The notes beneath the pieces are model-generated. The model saw only the letters and a list, made by a program, of their open reading frames with translations, made no database searches and was not told where the DNA came from. 64,000 bases of DNA from Cricetomys ansorgei (lineage: Eukaryota > Chordata > Mammalia > Rodentia > Nesomyidae): NCBI GenBank assembly GCA_026225945.1, contig JAMJFZ010001258.1, forward strand, positions 7,726,001 to 7,790,000, in the 5' to 3' direction. Position numbers and translations under genes: made by a program. Of the stretch, positions 1 to 11,656 are shown in pieces. Within the stretch, counting starts at the first letter, position 1, and every line of letters starts with the position of its first letter.

Positions 1-189
1 TTTAATTTGTAAAGTCGAATGTGTTAAAACTGATCATCTATAGTCTGAGGTACCAGTCAAGAGTCAGCACATCATATGATGCTCCTCAGCTCTGTGATAT
101 CCCATCTTCTACTCTCATTTCGTACATGTAAAATATATACACATAAAGCAGAACAATGCCCCACCATTGTAGACTGAACTTAAGTCGTA

Positions 190-420
190 TATGTTAGGCC
201 AAGGCCCCACCACTGAGCTGTAACCCCTCACATACACCCTTTCTCTTCTTTAACTTTTTGGTTACACACACCCTTTCTCTTCTTTAACTTTTTGGTTTGA
301 GACAAGTTTTGTTAAGTTGCCTAGGTAACTATGAACTTGTTCTGTAGCCCAGGCAGGCCTTAAACTTGCAATCCTCCTGCTTCCGCTTTCCAAGTAGCTG
401 TGATCATAGGCCTGGCTATA
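190..420 (-). repeat. B4-type SINE (ID + B1 parts), minus orientation, with internal duplication
   Basis: Positions 196-228 read, on the minus strand, like the ID/tRNA-type head (an 'agctcagtggtgggg'-like block). Positions 290-417 look like a B1 body in reverse, with 'cccaggcaggcc' and 'gtagctgtgatcataggcctggc'-type blocks. Between them a 34-bp unit is duplicated in tandem (237-270 and 271-299). ID-B1 fusions are known as the rodent B4 family. Divergence is high, so the element is old. Confidence 0.6.
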
Positions 421-1084
421 ACCCTCTCTTCACTGTTAAAGCAGGCAGTGATAAAATTGTATCTGGAAAAGAGGGGGAGATACGCTTTTGTTTCCTTTTT
501 GCTATTAGAACTGGAGTGGGGGAGGTGTAAATTAGTGGTTATAATGTAAACACAGCTTTAACTCTCTGTATAAAAAACTCATTTGCGTGGTGTGGTCTTC
601 CTTTTCTTCACCTAGGAAGCACCCTGGGCCTTGTTATAAATCTAACCTGCTTTCTTGGCCTCCCGAACAAGGTTAAAGCTCCTTCATCTATGTCTCCATA
701 GTTTCTCTTGTCTAAACAATTACATTACAGAACTCCTCATGATGGTGAGATGCTTCCAGGGACTCCTCTACTTAGCTGGAAGCACTTATCAAGTCTGGCC
801 CAGAGCCTTACCACTGGAATCGTCTGTAAGTGCATAGTGAGTGAACGGATCTTGGAACAGGTATGCAGTCTCAATTGAGTAGGAAATTACGGTGGAGCAC
901 TCCCCAAGAAGGCCAAGTGTGGAAGAATGAGAAGCAAAGAGGGTAGGACTCAGTGAGAGGCAGGCACAGTAGAGCAAATGAGCAAGCATGTATGGCATCA
1001 GAGAAGTGCACTGGAGTAAGGGGACTGTTGTGAGCTTTACATAAAACCCTACAGACAACAGTAAAACCAGAGAGGATTGGAGAC

Positions 1085-1236
1085 ATGGGTAGGCAAAATG
1101 TCTCCACAGGTAGAGGGACTTGCCATCAGCCTGATGACTTGAGTTTGATTCCTAGGACCCACGGTAGAAGGAGAGAGCCAACTTCCACAAGTTATCCTCT
1201 GACTCCCCCCCCCCCACACACTGTAATAAAACAGAG
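1085..1236 (+). repeat. B2/B3-family SINE
   Basis: This is a tRNA-derived head followed by the 'gtagaaggagagagccaactt' style body common in rodent B2/B3-related SINEs. It ends in a C-run (1205-1215) and a short CA/AATAAA tail. Confidence 0.65.
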
Positions 1237-1740
1237 CTTTTAAGTGTTTTCTTAATAGTATACAATTTTTATAATAGCCCTATTCTATACTTAGTGTGGA
1301 GATTCTGATTAAAGAAAACTCAATTGCGGGGACAACCAAATGGTACAAGAGATTTAGCTGCAAGAGTAAAACTCAAAGAGAGAACAGAAAGTCTGGGCAA
1401 AAGGTAGGCAACGCTAACGTGCTGATGATGGCGTGTTCCACAGACGAAGTGTCACACAACAGTCTGATGTCCATAGCTTGAGTCAGAGATGCTTCTGAAC
1501 TGTGGGAGGGTCCAAGAAAAGCTTTTGTTTTCTCAGGGTTTTTGTTTCTCAAACTAACTGTTCTCAGGAGGGATGATACAATAAGGTAACCCTTGGTAAT
1601 GTAGGAAGATGAAGAGAGTCTCCCTGGGTTTGTGATTTGCAACTCTTGTCTGATAAGACCTCTGGCTACTTCCTCTTATTTCTCAGCTGAGGCTGGTGAA
1701 GGTGGACCTGTAGAGGAAAGCTGCACCCCAGAGTGTCACT

Positions 1741-1761
1741 GTGGTGTGGTGTGGTGTGGTG
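1741..1761. repeat. (GTGGT)n short tandem repeat
   Basis: About four copies of the pentamer GTGGT stand in a row inside otherwise unremarkable sequence. Confidence 0.8.
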
Positions 1762-1839
1762 CCACACTCCCCCAGCCCTCTGCTTACTTCCACCACATTC
1801 GTGTGAGTGTGAGTTAGACAGCCTGATCTTTCAATGTTT

Positions 1840-1908
1840 CAGACCAGTGGCAGAGTACTTACCTCAGCTGTCCTGTGCTGAATAGGATCCCAGCACCACA
1901 AAGCAACA
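1840..1908 (+). repeat. ID/B4-head-like SINE fragment
   Basis: The string 'agtggcagagtacttacct' followed by 'atcccagcaccacaaa' is the usual ID/tRNA-type SINE pattern. It happens to contain a perfect minus-strand splice donor motif, explained here by the repeat. Confidence 0.6.
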
Positions 1909-1949
1909 CGTCGAAACTCTACAATTGTGAGTGGTGTCAGCTTTAACTT

Positions 1950-2105
1950 TAGGATGTGGTTTTATTTTGAGACACGGGCCCATCTGTAGTCCTGGCTGAG
2001 GCAGAAGTCTCTATGGAGCCCAGGATAGCAATAAACTCTGACTCTCCATGCCTAAGTCTCCCATGTGACGGGAACAGACACACGGCATCATACTCGGCTC
2101 ACATC
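1950..2105 (-). repeat. Diverged B1-like SINE, minus orientation
   Basis: It starts with a 'ttttgagacacgggcc' block and carries degraded 'gtctcccatgtgacggg' and '..ggctca' positions expected from a reversed B1. Many mismatches make this an old copy. Confidence 0.45.
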
Positions 2106-2109
2106 AGTC

Positions 2110-3084
2110 TTGAAAAAATCCACATAAAAATAAACGCACTACAGCTGTACATACGAGACATGCAATGTCCTCTAATTTATGTTGAGGTCTAACTGCTTGA
2201 GTTGTAACTGTGAGAACACCATGAGGATGTTCCCTTCTTGAGTTCTGTGCTCAGCATGCTCTACTGATGGGGTAGGCATACTTGGTTCAGCAGCCCCAAA
2301 GAACACTTCACCCTCTTTACTGAAACCCCCGCCCTGGCAATCTCTTATTAAAATACCACCTGCCTTGATCTATGTCATGCTAGGGTATAGGGCTATGGAC
2401 GTATTTTCATACAGATTCTTTTTCTATGAAATAACTTACTTTTAGTTGGAAAGTTATGTTTTACACTTTCAATAGTTTACCCCTGTAAACGCCCTACGTT
2501 CTTCTCTTTCTAATCTTGGGCCACTGCTCTTGTAAGTGGTGGCTGCACAGGCCCTACTCTGCAAGCAAACCTAGCACTGCTGTCGAGGGTCCAGGTTGAC
2601 AAATGACAACTCTAAGTTTAGCAAGCATCTCAGCTGGAGTCAAGCTGCAGAGGACACATGCACCCTCCTCTAACCCTACACCACACTGCTCCTGAGATGC
2701 TAGCCTGTGCTTTTCCCACGAGGGTAGGAAGGAGGTTCAGACATTTCTGTCTTCCTTTCCAAACTCATTCTTCAGTCCACGTACAACTCTGTCTCCAGAA
2801 AAAAGTTATCTCGAGGTGGCCTCCACTCTACTGCTGGCAGAGTGGTGTCAGCTACTTGGCAAACTGGTAGCATGATAAGAGGTTTAACCAAAACTAAACT
2901 AAAGCGAAAAGTCTTATAAATATATCTCTGATTTTAATTTTGCCCTCAAGTACTACTAAAGTATCAACTTGTTCTATGGTAAATCTATGCTGTACTTAAC
3001 AAGTGATCACTCCAACTTCAAAAACTTATGTTTAAAGTCCAAGTTGATAAATCAACTCACCGATAAAACATTTCTTTTCTACAT
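2110..3084. other. Unique non-coding sequence
   Basis: No gene, RNA or recognisable repeat is seen. The small open frames here have no recognisable protein features and no convincing splice context. Confidence 0.5.
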
Positions 3085-3260
3085 TCTGCTTGAATTCATT
3101 TATTCTACTAATAAGAATTTATATCATACCTATGCACCACAGTAAAGCGGGCAGCAGGACAGAGACTACAAGAAACAGAATGAGAGAGTGCTCCTGACCC
3201 TAAAATGTTAGCATTTAATGTGTATGAGGAGATAACTTCTTAAGCAATGATTGTTCCGTG
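3085..3260 (-). repeat. Ancient L2 LINE 3' fragment, minus orientation
   Basis: The 'gaattcatttattctacta' start, a degraded size/age motif, then 'gcaggacagagactacaaga' and 'ctgaccctaaaatgttagca' follow the order of the reversed 3' end of mammalian L2. Assignment is by memory of the consensus, so confidence is moderate. Confidence 0.5.
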
Positions 3261-5484
3261 CGTTATTGTGGTACCATTCACGTATTATAGATTCAGAGAA
3301 AAGAGGCAATGGGAAAGGTTCCAGGGATGCTACCTTGGAATTTGATTTAAAAAGCATAAATGCTATGTGTGTGTTGGGGGGGGGCATACAAACACAATAT
3401 ACTTCTTAAAGTTGTATTTTATATACAGCATTACTTTATACTAAAATGTGAGGTTGCAGTTGATATAAAAGAAATTGTCACTGGTTAACAGTTAACAGTA
3501 GTTGGTATAATTTCAGTTACAAGAAGCCTACAGCCTATTAGCAAATTACACAATTTTGTGTCATGTGCTTTTGCTGTCACTCTAATCTTTGACCTTCGTG
3601 CTAAGAAAGCCAAGATCCATTTACATGCTTTCTGGGAACAATACTTGTTTTACCCTGAGCTAACCAGCGACTTACAAGTACTGCAGGCCAGTGATCACGA
3701 AGGCTGGTCAAATTGTAGTCTGCCACATAGTCATCACCACAGAAAGAGGCACACAAATATTCTAGGTTGATATCAAGGTCAGCAGACTAAGGCAAACTCA
3801 ATGTGAGAAGCATAGCCATAGTCAATGGGCTAAGGACCTTAAAGGCATTAAGCATAAGCATGCTAGATTTAACAGGAAGGGCAGAGAAGAGGCGGAAAGA
3901 CACAGATAACAGAGTTGTTTAAGAAGGCACCTAAAAGGTAAACTTTTGTGGACAGGAGTAGGATGAGAACATAGCTGCGTGAGAGCCACAGCCCCAAAAA
4001 GGCCTTCAGTTTGACTCCAAGCTCTGAAAAGGGGGAGAAAGGCTAAAATGATGAAAAGCACCCTTGAAAGTGAAAGAAATTATGTCAAATTACTGGCAAT
4101 TACATATTTTGATCAAGTTACTTTTGATAAGAAAATTTCATAGCTTTTATGTATACACATCAAAGTATACAGGAATCCCCCATTTTAATGAATTCAAAGA
4201 ACATGGTGATCATTTGTAGCACACACCAGCATGAGGAAAAAAACACCTACAAAAGAGAAAATAAGGTAGAGAATTATTTATATTATGTGAATTCTTTAGA
4301 GTCTTTGCCAGGTTCTCTTTAAATAGTAACCTTTCCTGCATTTAATCACACTGGGATACAGCCAACTTTGGGGAACAAATAGTTTACATAAGCAAAAGTC
4401 ACCTATGATTTACATTTATGACTTCACACCTGTAATATCTAAGCTCCGTCAAGAGGAAAAAACCATTTTACATTTCCAAATGTTCACACAGAATTATTTA
4501 ATCTTGGAGCAGGAATTTCTCAATGAAATGTATCTTTAAGACAGTATATAAGTAACTTCCTCAGAATTTATAAAAAAAACAAAAAAACAAAAGGCCACAA
4601 AAACAACTGCTTCTGAAAAGAGGCAGTCTGCAAACTGGGTGGAGTGGGAAAGCACAGAAGAGACTGTAGGCACCAGGGCGGTGGCAGGAGATAAGAAGAT
4701 CAAGCGTGACGGGCCTCGCCCACAGGAGCATGGCTGCCTTCAAGCATGGGACGCTGGGCAAGTGAACAATTTTGGTTTTATCTAGCTGAAAGGCTGTACA
4801 ATCCCACAAGTACAAGAAGGAAAGTGAGGAAGTGTTTCCAACACAGAACAAGTTAAGATGTGTAAATAGCTATTTCTTCAAAATTATTTTTAAAAATGAA
4901 TGACTAAACCACAGAAATAGGATGAAGGGGGCCAAAGCAGAAATAACTGCATTTTTAGTATTTCAGAAAGGCAGCATGCACACTTTATAGAGGAAAATGA
5001 AAAACTCGAGAACTTAGAATTGAAAAACAAAACTCCATGTCAATTCAGGGCATTGTCTATTATTTTATAATAAAACTTTTTAATCCCATGGACTATACCA
5101 TTCTTAAAACAACAAGGCCCCAATAAGTTAAACTGACAAAAATTTGGGGATATCTAGATAAGTACAACTTTTTGTTGTTCTGATTTTAAGTTTGGCAGCT
5201 TAAAGAAACAATTCTCAATGGCTGGGCTTTTAAAGCTTGTTTCAAGATAAGCAGTACTTGGCTCTGCTGGGTTCTTTCCAAGCGGTCAGGTTGTTCATCT
5301 GTAACAGCTCTCAACTCCTTTAAACTGATTCCTGTAGCTCCAATACAGCACGTGATATGATGCCTACACTAAAAAGGGAGGCTGGAAAAGGAAGGCTCAA
5401 ACTACCTTCTTGTTGTTTTTAAACTTAAAGCTTAATGGCAAAGAGTTCTACTTAATATGCCCAAGGCCATATGCTTGACAGATG

Positions 5485-5485
<1 letters not shown>
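3261..5485. other. Unique AT-rich non-coding sequence, SINE-free
   Basis: More than 2.2 kb without a recognisable SINE. It holds a short G-run (3376-3384) after a few TG repeats. No coding exon or structured RNA was recognised. Confidence 0.5.
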
Positions 5486-5526
<41 letters not shown>

Positions 5527-5528
5527 CA
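5486..5528. repeat. (CA)n microsatellite
   Basis: This is about 21 nearly perfect CA units with one CG interruption near 5519. It produces spurious Thr-His or Cys-Val rich open frames on both strands. Confidence 0.97.
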
Positions 5529-6094
5529 ATCCCTCTCATCCAAAGCAACCAACCAACTTGTGAATGGAAAGCAATTATTACTACACTTTTTTTCAATTGT
5601 GTGGCTAGAAGCCACAAGATAGATTTTAGAAAAGCCTTCAGTGAAAAGCAAATTACTTCTTTTTTTTTCAGTTTCAACTTTAATAGTTACTCCCTTTGTT
5701 ACTCTCTCAGAAAGGAAAGTTAATGAAAGTGAACACTTTGGGTTCTGTGTAACTGAAAGATTATACGATCGTTTCCAATGACGAGGTTCTTCAAGCTTCT
5801 GTGAGGCATTTCTTGCGGATGATTTACTACACTAATCAACTCTGCTCATTCTTCTAAGCCTTAATTAATATTCATCTACAGAATTGGGAAAAGGGCACTA
5901 GACATTCAACAATGTTTGCTTTTCCTGTGACACAGAGTCAAGATGTACCCGATAAAGCAGAAAGCAGTCCGTGTACCTAGACTTAACATTTTTAACACAG
6001 AACACAAGCAGTTCTTGTGCTAACACCCTGGCTTAGATTAAAAACAAAAAGTGTAGCTAGGACTCTAGCCTCTTCCAGTGTCAAGTCACGCAGA

Positions 6095-6182
6095 AGTGCC
6101 TTTTGTTTGGTTTGGTTGGTAGGGAGTGCTAGAGACTGGACCCAGCCAACAGCTCTACCACTGAGCACAGCTCCAGCCCTGA
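6095..6182 (-). repeat. ID/B4-head SINE fragment, minus orientation
   Basis: A T-rich start is followed by 'agctctaccactgagcacag' and 'ctccagccct', the reversed tRNA-type head of ID/B4 SINEs. Confidence 0.65.
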
Positions 6183-6464
6183 AAATAAGTCTTATTGCAG
6201 AGTCATTTCCAAAAATCCTGGACACTTAATTACGTCTCAATATAAACTACTAAAACTTAAAAAGAGATTACAACTCAGCTAGAAGCTGTATCTTTGCAAC
6301 TGACAAGTAGGAGAGGGAAGCAGAAATTCTTATTTCATGTGTGTGTTTCAGATCACTTCATATGCTAATTAAAACCAATTTTTAAAATTCACTAATAATT
6401 AAGGATTGAAAAAAAATGAGAAGTCTGAATTATGCAGGGTCATATCACTAGTTAACAATGAACA

Positions 6465-6560
6465 AAGCCCCGAGAAAGCTGAGGCAGGAGGATCTCAAGT
6501 CCCAGGTAGGCCTGAGTTACAAAGTGGTACCCTATCTCACAAAGCTAGAAAATTATGTCA
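6465..6560 (+). repeat. Truncated B1-like SINE
   Basis: It has 'gctgaggcaggaggatctca', a degraded central block, and 'ccctatctcacaaa' at the end, as in the right part of a B1 or the B1 body of a B4. The left part is missing. Confidence 0.55.
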
Positions 6561-6621
6561 TCTGTCTACTAACATGGGAACAAAACAAATGTGAAAACAA
6601 ACAAACCAAAAAAACAGACAG

Positions 6622-6728
6622 GTATGGCAGCACACACCTGTCAGCCCTAGGGATGGGGCATGGCTGAGGCAGGAAGGTAGTCTGAGGCCACCTTGGGTTA
6701 GAATAGCAAAACCGTGTTAAAACAAAAC
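6622..6728 (+). repeat. B1-like SINE
   Basis: It begins 'caggtatggcagcacacacc' and has 'ggctgaggcaggaaggtag', then ends in an AAAAC-type tail, as in B1/B4 bodies. It is diverged. Confidence 0.6.
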
Positions 6729-7009
6729 CTCTAAACACTCAAAGCCTAAATCAAAACACCTTCTGTTTTTGTGTTTTTCCCTAGAATGGTGAATGGAAAA
6801 TAAAAGATCTTTCCTGAGAACCTGTAACAGGACATCTTCTCTCAGAAGGCTTTCTTCAATTTTATGTCTAGAATTTACATACCAGCTGGTCCAGAAAAAT
6901 CGAAGCCAGGAGAAGAACACTATGTTGTCCCAGGCCCATGGCAACCTAACACATCTGGAGACAAGGAACCAAAAGAAGAGCAGTGCTCAAAACAGATTGG
7001 TTCCATCTG

Positions 7010-7095
7010 AAACTCAGGGAAGACACTTGTCTAGCACATAGAAGGCCTTGGGTTCCATCCTTGGCACAGAAAATTAATAATTAATAACAAATAAA
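7010..7095 (+). repeat. ID/B4-head SINE fragment
   Basis: The block 'cttgtctagcacatagaagg' then 'ttgggttccatccttggcac' matches the 3' half of an ID-type head. It is followed by an A-rich tail with 'aataacaaataaat'. Confidence 0.65.
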
Positions 7096-7555
7096 TAGAT
7101 GCTTAAGGATTCCCACAGATAGAACCCAGTCAACTTCAGAACTCAGAATGACAAAGCACATAAATGCACATACGTCCTTAAACAAAACCCAGGAGAAACA
7201 AACAGGACAAACCTCATCCTCCTTCCCAAGAACTGTGAATAATGGAATAATTAAACAGAACACAAAACAGGGAGTATAGCCTAAAGAGCTAATGGAGGGG
7301 ATGAGGGAGAAGCCAGAGTCAAGGAGACCATGGCTGGACACAGATTAGTAGTCAGTCTAGAGACTGACACATTTACAGCAGACTTCAAAAGAAAACTAAA
7401 GAGGTAAGACATTTTCCAACTACTGGGAGAAATACCTTTCAGCCTAGAACTGTATCCAACTAATCTGTGTGAACAAAGAAGAAAAAAACTGAGGAAGAGT
7501 TGAGATGAAAAGCAAATAAAGTGGTAAATATGTAATGTCAAAAATACACACAAAG

Positions 7556-7775
7556 GGGCTGGAGGAATGGCTCAACAGGCGCTAGTTGATCTTCCAGAGG
7601 ACCTGGGTTCATTTCCCAGCACCCATATGGCAGTTCACAACTGTCTGTAACTCCAGTTCTAGGGGATCTAACCTTTCTTTTGTCCTCTCTGGGTACCAGG
7701 CACAAAAGTGGTGCAGACATGCATGCACCCATACACATAAATAAAAATAAGAAATACGACATAAAATACAAACAA
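7556..7775 (+). repeat. B2/B3-family SINE
   Basis: A nearly full-length tRNA-derived SINE. It has 'ggggctggaggaatggctca', an A/B-box head, the 'actgtctgtaactccagtt' middle and an 'ataaataaaaataag' tail. Confidence 0.9.
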
Positions 7776-7861
7776 TCCAGGTGTGGAGGTACATGCATGT
7801 AATAGCCCTAATTAAAGCATCCATGTACTACGTCAGACTTTGTTTTAAACATTTATTCTAA

Positions 7862-8012
7862 GCTGGGAGTGTTGGTACATGCCTTTAATCCCAGCACTGG
7901 AGAGAAAGGCAGGTGAATCACTGAGTTCCAGGCTAGCCTGGTCTACATAGTGAGTTCCAGGACAGCCAGGGATACACAGAGAACACTAAAACCAACCAAC
8001 CAAACAAAAAAT
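7862..8012 (+). repeat. B1 SINE
   Basis: It has 'catgcctttaatcccagcac', 'ctagcctggtctacatagtg' and 'gagttccaggacagccaggg', then a CCAA-rich tail. This is a full-length 7SL-derived B1. Confidence 0.95.
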
Positions 8013-9229
8013 TATTCTGGGAGTTTTCTCCTTGTCATTCAAGTTTAACAACACACAAACCTCATGTTTAATTCACTATGTGCCTACAACCTAGTATTTA
8101 GCTATTGTTCATATTCTCAGCTGGGCATATATCCAACTTCTTACTCCATGAAACACTGGAATAAACTCTAATGTATTAGGAAATCAGAAAAACTAAATGA
8201 ACGGGAGTGTGTGTGGGGAAATACATTTTCACACCAAGTGCAGGATACAGCTGTGATCTGTCAAGTTCACAGGACTCTCTTTAGCTCACAGAAGGTTACA
8301 GAACTCTCCTCAGCTGAACAGGAAGCAGCATCTGAAAACACAAATGTCCCCAAGCTCCCCCTCTACACCCTCTCTCCCTACTTCCAGCACACACTTCACC
8401 CTCTGACCTGGGGCTGTCATTCAAGCCTCCTTGATCAAGTAGCAGCAAGTCTACACTTGACAAGTATTTTAGGGGCATTCACAGATAGCCTTTTGATACC
8501 ATATTCCCAAATACAGAACCCCTATGGACTAATGTGTTTGCTGAACTATTTGCATAAGCAGGTTGTAGCAAGCATGACAAACTTTAGCTCTTGAATCCAA
8601 ACTTGTACACATAATACGTAGTCTGCCCTTCTGAAAGTTGTTTCCATGGCAACAAGCATAACTTAGAAATCAGAATTTTCTTTTTTTGCTATTCACAGAA
8701 TATAATGTAACTCATAGACAAGGCACTTAATCCAGATCCCAGGCAATGGAGGCTGAAAGGGAGGTATATGGCATTAAAATATGAATTATAAATCATGTGT
8801 CCTACAGATTGTATATTAAAAGAAAAGTTGGACAAGTAAAGAAACACTGAGACAGTGTTCTAGGCACCGGAGCAGCTGTGCAAAAATCGGCCCATGTTGG
8901 GTCCTCCGATAATTAACAGTATACGGACGGAGGCATACCCTCAGCCTCCACCTCAGAATGAATTTAGAATACTAAAAACAGTCTGCTTGGATGTGTAGAC
9001 GCTGATTAGAGACCCTTAGGTGCACGGGCAGGAGGGAATGCTCCAAATGGTGATTATACATATATAAACAAGACAAGCTCCAAACAAAGGAAATAGTTAT
9101 GTGCTCAGATGGTGTGCTTAGACATGACGGGAAGTGGTGAGCATTTATAAGAGAAAATGCTATAGAATTACTTTTAAAATAATACTTCTTTCTTCTTTCA
9201 ATGTCTTAATTTCCCAAGTCACTTTTTAC
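8013..9229. other. Unique non-coding sequence
   Basis: It contains a 127-codon plus-strand open frame at 8,211-8,594. That frame has no recognisable domain, and its length is expected by chance in 64 kb. No repeat family was recognised. Confidence 0.45.
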
Positions 9230-9308
9230 CTCAGAGGGTGGCAGCAGTGTGGCCCTGTTCTCATAGGAAGTACCACCACCATGAGTCTGATACACATAAC
9301 AGCTAGCT
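9230..9308 (-). other. Candidate minus-strand exon (79 nt), weak
   Basis: On the minus strand a long pyrimidine tract ends in TTTCAG just above 9,308, and a GAG|GTAAAA donor stands at 9,230/9,229. One reading frame is open for 26 codons and a second is open too, so coding is not proven. The donor is sub-optimal. It would lie in the same orientation as the probable first exons at 43.8 and 46.6 kb. Confidence 0.15.
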
Positions 9309-9535
9309 CTGAAACAGGAAGCCACAGACAGGCAGACAAGACAGCACACACGCATGAAGCGAGCGTCGGCAGGGAGAGCAGCAGCACATAGAGAAGGTTA
9401 ATCTTTTTTCTACAGGTACATACATACATTTCATCACTACTTAAGTCTTAGTTGAGATTATTTTAAAAACAACTTAAATGGCTCGTTATTCAAGTTATAC
9501 ATTTTCAGAAGGTGTATTTCTTTATTCTGTCAATT

Positions 9536-9630
9536 TTTTTTTGAGTGCCTGTAACACTGTTTTGTGTTAGAGGCACACTGGGGAACAAGCTCTCTGTCTT
9601 CACGAAGCTTAGAAATGAGATCATTTTCTT
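9536..9630 (-). repeat. L2 LINE 3' fragment, minus orientation
   Basis: The order 'gagtgcctgtaacactgttt', 'ggggaacaagctct' and 'cttcacgaagctta' follows the reversed 3' end of mammalian L2. Confidence 0.5.
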
Positions 9631-9793
9631 TCAATGTGCTCATTATGTTTTATTCGTCAGAGCAGTTTCCAAACTTTTAAAGAAAATGTAGATGACAAAA
9701 CGTTAAGAAAAATTCCTCTGCTGTAGCCACCATTTAAGCGAGGCTCTTAGGGGTGAACACAGGCCACAGTTTCACTATCTGTCTATCATCTAT

Positions 9794-9818
9794 ATCCATC
9801 CATCCATCCATCCATCCT
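9794..9818. repeat. (TCCA)n microsatellite
   Basis: About six tetramer units are attached to the tail of the reversed B1 that follows. This is a common origin for such repeats. Confidence 0.9.
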
Positions 9819-9956
9819 TTTTTGTTTTTAAGACAGGGTTTCCTTGGGTAGCCCTGGCTGTTCTGGAACTCACTCTGAGACCAGGTTGGCTTCAAACTCA
9901 TAGATCTTCCTGCCTCTGCCTCCAGAGTGCTGGTGTTAAAGACGTGCACCAGTTTT
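9818..9956 (-). repeat. B1 SINE, minus orientation
   Basis: It has a T-rich start, 'agacagggtttccttgggta', 'cctggctgttctggaactca' and 'ctgcctctgcctccagagtg', all in B1 order on the opposite strand. Confidence 0.93.
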
Positions 9957-10445
9957 TAAGCTCCAGATTATGCCACAGAAAAATCATGCCAAGTCCCAGA
10001 GCACAGTGTCCAACTTTAGGAAACAGATTAATGATCCTCTTCATTCTCTTCACTCTCCTGATCTCACCAAACCCCAGGAAGAAGGCTTATTGATATAGAA
10101 CGTGTTCTCAGTGCGTTGGTGAGTCCTTGTTGTTCACAACAGCAACTGCACTTGTCCCCTGCTCTAGGTGAAGAACAATCTCTGTGGAGGGGCTTAGCAG
10201 GCTTGCCCATTCTGTCTCCTGCTTGGAGCATCTGGTGTAGTCAAAGGATACTCATTTTGGGATATGCTGACACATAAAGTACACAAGAGAACTTCCATAA
10301 TGTAGACATTAGCACATAAAAAGTTTGTAAACTGCTTTTTAAAATTACTTTTTTAGCCTTAGGTAGAGGGGTAAAAGCCACCCCAAATCAAGATTTTTTA
10401 TTGTTGTTGCTGTTGTTATAACAGGAAGAACAGACAAAATAGTTA
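9957..10445. other. Unique non-coding sequence
   Basis: Nothing is recognised except a short TTG/TTGCTG-rich run near 10,400. Confidence 0.45.
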
Positions 10446-10600
10446 AGGGGCTGGCAAGATGGCTCAGTGGGTAAAGGCACTTTTCGCCAAACCCTCAGTC
10501 TACTCCCCAGGGCCTACACGATGGAGGGACACTTCAAATGGAGCTCTGCCCTCCATATCGTAGCATATGGGTGCCCACACATGCCCATGTAATTTTAAAA
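10446..10600 (+). repeat. B2/B3-family SINE
   Basis: The start 'aaggggctggcaagatggct' followed by 'cagtgggtaaaggcac' is the standard tRNA-derived head. The body is diverged and the tail short. Confidence 0.8.
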
Positions 10601-10759
10601 CTCTTTTTAAATCCTTAGGAAGCTTTCAGTCCCAAAGTAGGTAGTATTAATATTAAAATTAAAGGGTACAAAAACAAAAATTCTCATAAAGCAAAATTAT
10701 CCTTTTAAAGTCCCTATTTCCATAGATGTGTTTAAAAAGCAATTTGGTTTTATTACTAC

Positions 10760-10973
10760 TATTCTACTTTATGTATGTGGTTGTTTTGCCCACAATATAT
10801 GTCTGTGTACTGCATGTGTGTCTGATTCAAGAGGAGGCCAAAAGAGGGGTCAGATCCCCTGGAACTGGAGTTACAGACAGTTATGAGTTACCATGTGTGT
10901 GCTGGGAAACAAACCCTGGTCCTCTGGAAGAGCAGCCAGTGCTCTTAACTGCTGAACCATCTCTCTGACCCTA
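10760..10973 (-). repeat. B2/B3-family SINE, minus orientation
   Basis: It ends with 'gctcttaactgctgaaccat' and 'ctctctgacc', the reversed head. The middle has 'cccctggaactggagttaca', the reversed body. Confidence 0.92.
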
Positions 10974-11249
10974 AAGAGCAATTTAAATCAACAGGAGCAA
11001 AAGCAGAACTAATTTTTCCCTATAAAAAGAACTTGCTCTAATTAAATACTCCATTTAAGTAAATCATTATAATTCACATACTTCTAAAGAGTTCCTATGT
11101 CAGTCATGCACAGACATCCATGCCCGATATTTTACAAGTTACCTAGAGAACCGGCAACACTCTGGCACACAGACCCTGTGTCTATCCAGTTCAATACACT
11201 AAGCAGCCACCTGTCAGACACTACTGCCCAGCCCTGCAAATGTCTCACC

Positions 11250-11274
11250 TTGTTTGTTTGTTTGTTTGTTTTTT
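11250..11274. repeat. (GTTT)n microsatellite
   Basis: Five TTTG units run into a short T-run. Confidence 0.85.
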
Positions 11275-11519
11275 GTTCTTTTTATATCAGATAAGTTACA
11301 AACACTCATACTATGTGTGATAATATTCATTATACTGTTTCTAATATGTATTTTTTGTCAAAGAGAATATTCTAAATACTTTATGTCCCATTTACATGTC
11401 TAAAGAATGTAACTGGTAATAGCACAGGTCCTGATTTTAGAAAACAATCTAATGACAAGTAATACTAAATACTCAGTAGGCTGTATTTACATATTTATTG
11501 ATATATATGCAATAAAATA

Positions 11520-11595
11520 AAATAAAAGAAGCTGTGAACTAGGGAGGGAGTTGGGGGCAAGAGATTTGAAGGGAGGGGGAAATGATGCAAATACT
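11520..11595 (+). repeat. Possible rodent L1 3'-UTR fragment
   Basis: The purine-rich 'gaactagggagggagttggg' and 'gaagggagggggaaatgatg' blocks resemble the G-rich 3' UTR of rodent L1 elements. It is short and could instead be unrelated purine-rich DNA. Confidence 0.35.
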
Positions 11596-11656
11596 GTGTG
11601 TGTGTATATATCTATATATCTGTACATATATATGTATATATATAATATATATATGA
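11596..11656. repeat. TG/TA-rich microsatellite
   Basis: TGTG units grade into TATA/TATC units. Several spurious Tyr/Ile-rich frames on both strands come from this block. Confidence 0.9.

Noticed and set aside
1840..1908. Perfect minus-strand donor GAG|GTAAGTAC
   Set aside because: It lies inside an ID/B4-head SINE fragment whose B-box-type sequence explains it; no acceptor or coding frame is attached.
3680..3720. Short similarity to U1 snRNA ('gatcacgaaggctggt')
   Set aside because: Only one block matches; the flanking sequence does not follow U1, so it is probably chance.
5432..5723. Cys-Val and Thr-His rich frames
   Set aside because: They are translations of the (CA)n microsatellite on the two strands.
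8211..8594. 127-codon plus-strand open frame
   Set aside because: A handful of frames this long is expected by chance in 64 kb. No domain, no splice context, no CpG promoter.
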